Below, piece by piece: positions 61,245 to 64,000 of a stretch of DNA of 64,000 nt. Where the stretch lies: contig JBMFIQ010000007.1 in NCBI GenBank assembly GCA_049976245.1, forward strand, positions 13,941 to 77,940, written 5' to 3'. The position numbers and the translations under genes are program-made. How positions within the stretch are numbered: the first letter of the stretch is position 1; every line of letters begins with the position of its first letter. The stretch is from Microbacter sp049976245. Lineage in GTDB: Bacteria > Bacteroidota > Bacteroidia > Bacteroidales > Paludibacteraceae. The notes under the pieces are model-generated. The model was not told where the DNA came from and did no database searches. It worked only from the letters and a program-made list of their open reading frames with translations.

Positions 61245-63170
61245 TTACGATATAATGATTTTTGACGTTGCCTGCGTTTCTCCATTGATTTTTACCACAT
61301 ATACACCCGAAGGCAAAGATAAATAAAACGATGGATCGGGCGTGTCGTATTGTTTTTCAAAAACGGGGATGCCTACGGCTGAATAAATTTTTATTTCTCC
61401 TTTTGATGAATGAAGGATTGAGAGCCGTTTTTCATTGGGTTGAAAGGTTATTTTCACGTTGTTGTTTTCTGTTTTGACGATGGGACTTGTGGGGCTGAGG
61501 TTGATCCCTACAATGACCGGATCATGATCTGAAGCACGATAAACATTATCCTGATAACCTGAGCCGTCATAGGCAATGTACGAAGGTTCGTCAGAGTCAA
61601 TATGCCAAACCGTTACGCCGGTGATTTGAGCATTCAACGAAGGTGAAGCAAGGGCATGGTCAAGATCTCCTGCTTGTGCGTTGTACACATAACTGTAACT
61701 GGTGTCCGGCATAAATCGTTCTAATTGTTCAATAAATCCTGCTTTCACCATGGTGTCCACCGGATCTTCCTGCGAGTAAGCATTCAGATCGCCTAAAATC
61801 AAAACATCTGGGTCATTAAATACAGCGCTTGATGTGTACGTCGGAATGTTTTTAAGCAAAGCAGCAGCTTCTGAAATCCTCGTTGCGTTGTAACATCCTT
61901 GTCCATCGCCTTGATCGGTGTCAGCTCCTGAGGAAGGGCATCCGGTTTTTGCTTTGAAATGGTTCATGGATAAAACAATGCGTTGATTGTTCGATTTCAA
62001 GGTAAACGCCTGACTTTTCATGCGGTTGTAGGGTGACATATTGATGGATTGGAGTGAACCGTACGGAGTTACTTTGTCTGCTCGATAGATAAATCCGACT
62101 TTGATGTAGGTTCCGTTCACGGTCGTGCCATCGTTGATGTATTGGTAGTTTTGTGAATTGGTCGCCGTGTTCAAAGCGTTGGTCATGTAAGCAATGGCAT
62201 CTTGACCTTGCTGCAATTCGGCTAAACAATAGACATCGGCATCGATGGCAAGCAGCACTTTGAGTAATTTCCCGTGTTGTTTGTTAAACTGATCTTGATT
62301 GGCAGCGCCATAGCCTTGTCCCCAGTTGCTTGTCAAATAGTAATCCAGATTGTAACTACAGACTTTCAAATTGCAATTTCCTACGGAAGCAGGAGCTGTG
62401 GTTCTTGGATTTCCGTAAAATGTAAGTGGTTGAGTTGGATAAACAAAATAGTAACTGCCAACCTGATCAACCACTCCAATTAAATGATCCGTTTTTTCTC
62501 CGGTCCTTCTAACGCCTGTAAGCGGATCGATAAACGGAATCGGATTGGGATAGGTTGCGGTGGAGCCGTTGGCAATAATGAGCTGATCGGTGGAATTCGA
62601 TGCAAACATGGCCACACATTTGGGGGTTAAAGGACGGTATTGATTGGTGGGATAGAACAATCGTTGGGAAGATAAGGTGAGTTCTCCGTATTTTGCCAAC
62701 GAACTATTGGAGGTCACCGTGAGGGTTTGATTGAGAGTAAGCAACATCCCTTCAAAATTTTCCCATCCATTGGAAAAGTCTTGCGGGAAAAGCACCTCTA
62801 CTACTGGTAATGCATGTTGATGATCTACTGCGTTTAATGTGGTGATGTCAATTTCAGTGCGGTTGTTTTTTTCTGTTACCGTGCCGGTAACCACAACCGA
62901 GTCACCCGGAGCAACCGTAAAATTGCTGTTGTTGGCCGTGTAAACAAAAATACCTGATGAAGCTGTTCCGGTGCGCGCCGTGCTTTGAAGAAAGAAACCG
63001 CCGACTTGATTTGAATTGGTGAAAACCGCTGTCACAATGCCATTGGTGGTCACGGTTTGATTCAGATACGGACTGGAGGTCGATGTCCCTTGAATTTGTT
63101 GGATGGTTTGCGCAAAGCATGTCAATGCCGCGAACCATAAAATGCTGAGAAAAAAAAGTTTGGTTTTCAT
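61245..63170 (-). CDS. Secreted endonuclease/exonuclease/phosphatase protein with T9SS sorting domain
   Basis: A 641-residue exported protein. The signal peptide (MKTKLFFLSILWFAALTCFA) is followed by an OB-fold-like domain (about 25-130, GIVTAVFTNSNQVGGFFLQS type) found in extracellular nucleases, an endonuclease/exonuclease/phosphatase domain (about 265-555; LAELQQG, MNHFKAKTGC, LGDLNAYSQEDP, ASDHDPVIVG) and a C-terminal type IX secretion sorting domain (about 565-641, IYSAVGIPVFEKQ, ending in SKIIIS). It probably degrades extracellular nucleic acid and so yields phosphate. Repeat copy C lies upstream. Confidence 0.88.
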   Translation of the reverse strand: MKTKLFFLSILWFAALTCFAQTIQQIQGTSTSSPYLNQTVTTNGIVTAVFTNSNQVGGFFLQSTARTGTASSGIFVYTANNSNFTVAPGDSVVVTGTVTEKNNRTEIDITTLNAVDHQHALPVVEVLFPQDFSNGWENFEGMLLTLNQTLTVTSNSSLAKYGELTLSSQRLFYPTNQYRPLTPKCVAMFASNSTDQLIIANGSTATYPNPIPFIDPLTGVRRTGEKTDHLIGVVDQVGSYYFVYPTQPLTFYGNPRTTAPASVGNCNLKVCSYNLDYYLTSNWGQGYGAANQDQFNKQHGKLLKVLLAIDADVYCLAELQQGQDAIAYMTNALNTATNSQNYQYINDGTTVNGTYIKVGFIYRADKVTPYGSLQSINMSPYNRMKSQAFTLKSNNQRIVLSMNHFKAKTGCPSSGADTDQGDGQGCYNATRISEAAALLKNIPTYTSSAVFNDPDVLILGDLNAYSQEDPVDTMVKAGFIEQLERFMPDTSYSYVYNAQAGDLDHALASPSLNAQITGVTVWHIDSDEPSYIAYDGSGYQDNVYRASDHDPVIVGINLSPTSPIVKTENNNVKITFQPNEKRLSILHSSKGEIKIYSAVGIPVFEKQYDTPDPSFYLSLPSGVYVVKINGETQATSKIIIS

Positions 63171-63264
63171 ACACTTATTTTAATTATTTAACATTAAGAT
63201 TGTATGGAACTCGTCAAAATAGTCATACGTTTGAGCATAAGCGTTTTTATGACTCGTTTCATGC
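63171..63264 (-). repeat. Structured dispersed repeat, copy C (upstream of the secreted nuclease gene)
   Basis: On the minus strand: GCATGAAACGAGTC, apical segment CTTATGCTCAAA, GACTATTTTGACGAGTTCCATAC, tail TTAATGTTAAATAATTAAA, then ATG. The left GTC and right GAC changes compensate each other relative to GCC/GGC in copies D and E. Confidence 0.88.
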
Positions 63265-64000
63265 TTTTTAACTTTGTTGTTAGGGTAATGGCAGATGTAT
63301 TCCTGTTTTGAAAAATGACGTTAAAGATAATGTAAATTAATGGAAAATAATTTAATGATATGCATTTTTCTTTGATCGCCCATGATTTTCATCCAACTTG
63401 TTGATGGTGAAGGAGAAGCTGCGCGTGATTGCTGCAAAAGGGTTAATCAAAAAGAATTGATTTAAACAGTTGATTGTAAATGAGATAAATATTTACTTTG
63501 TTGTAATTTGCATCATCTGTTTTTGTAACTTGATTTCTGAAGTATGTTTTTGATTTTTATTTGTTTAGCGTTTTTTTCATACGTAAATAATCTGTTAATA
63601 TATAGGCAAAATGCCATGTTTTTTTGTTAAATACAGCTTTATCAATAGAATTCAGACAAAAGAAAAGAGAGCACTTGTCTTAAGACAAATGCGAGCATTG
63701 GGTTATTAAAACAAGCAAACAGCTAAGAGTTATAAAATTTCATACACGTGTTCGAATCACTCTCTTGGGTGCTTAGCTGTTGAGGTCAGTTTCATACTCG
63801 ACTTCGATGTTGTGTGTTAACAACGGGTGCCAGAAAAAATCGACCTTTTTTTGGATATCTTCCTTATCCTGCCTTTTCGATAGGTGGCAGTTCTTTTAGC
63901 TCAACCACATATCCTAATTTAATTAGTCGACCCTTAAAAAACATACAACATAAAGATTATCAATAAAATATCATTAAAATTAGTTGCGTATATCAACAAG
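63265..64000. other. Terminal non-coding region at the right window edge
   Basis: About 735 bases without a supportable gene. It contains a 14-base perfect palindrome TTGTCTTAAGACAA (63675-63688) and inverted arms AACAGCTAAG (63718-63727) and CTTAGCTGTT (63772-63781) with a 44-base loop. Two short minus-strand frames end at 63773 and 63864, neither with a recognisable product. A TATCTTTA box on the minus strand (63322-63329) may serve the nuclease gene. Confidence 0.5.

Noticed and set aside
63773..63944. Two short minus-strand frames at the right edge, possibly the end of a transposase
   Set aside because: Each is under 45 codons, they are in different frames and I could not match them to a family.

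Overview
This window is chromosomal DNA from a member of the Bacteroidetes, most likely the order Bacteroidales (a Paludibacter/Porphyromonadaceae-like lineage; the genus is inference). The reasons are an lpxC-fabZ gene fusion between lpxD and lpxA, a very long signal peptidase I, a TonB-dependent receptor, a secreted nuclease with a type IX sorting tail, and upstream regions that repeatedly carry the Bacteroidetes-type -7 box TAnnTTTG with a TTTG/TTG element about 20 bases further up. Shine-Dalgarno sequences are mostly absent, as expected for this phylum. I see no rRNA genes, no CRISPR array and no intact transposon.

Layout. 0-16 kb is housekeeping: the start of purF (cut by the window edge), a FadL-type porin, a GNAT acetyltransferase, a 2-Cys peroxiredoxin, the lipid A operon lpxD-lpxC/fabZ-lpxA, an M24B aminopeptidase, lepB, a radical SAM gene with dtd, a TPR lipoprotein, tRNA-Cys and a decayed LytTR regulator. 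16-23 kb is a TetR-controlled RND efflux operon (regulator, TolC, adaptor, pump) followed by a small PII-like gene. clpB follows on the minus strand. 26-32 kb starts with a nested inverted-repeat element and a MarR gene with paired upstream motifs, followed by a TolC, an HlyD adaptor and two ABC-2 permeases but no ATPase.

34.7-46.4 kb is a phosphate-acquisition island. It holds a TonB-dependent receptor, a beta-helix lipoprotein, a metallophosphoesterase, an OprO/P-like porin, pstS-pstC-pstA-pstB and phoU. Two promoters in it carry four tandem 11-base repeats, each placed exactly 15 bases (start of last repeat to start of -7 box) before an identical TACTTTTG box. This looks like a Bacteroidetes Pho box and ties the outer-membrane genes to the inner-membrane Pst importer.

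46.4-64 kb is again mostly housekeeping: trpB (TrpB2 type) behind a leader peptide with tandem Trp codons and a terminator, folC, tRNA-Val, two metallo-beta-lactamase-fold hydrolases, GTP-type PEPCK, rimM, a Skp-like lipoprotein, a C-terminal processing protease, a dCMP deaminase, mpl, an LptF/G permease, folB, tadA and the secreted nuclease.

The most unusual feature is a roughly 90-base structured repeat found six times. It always lies directly upstream of a gene and in the same orientation as it (lepB, the PII-like gene, phoU, the protease, mpl, the nuclease). Its arms pair with compensatory changes and conserve tandem G-A mismatches. I do not recognise it as a described family.
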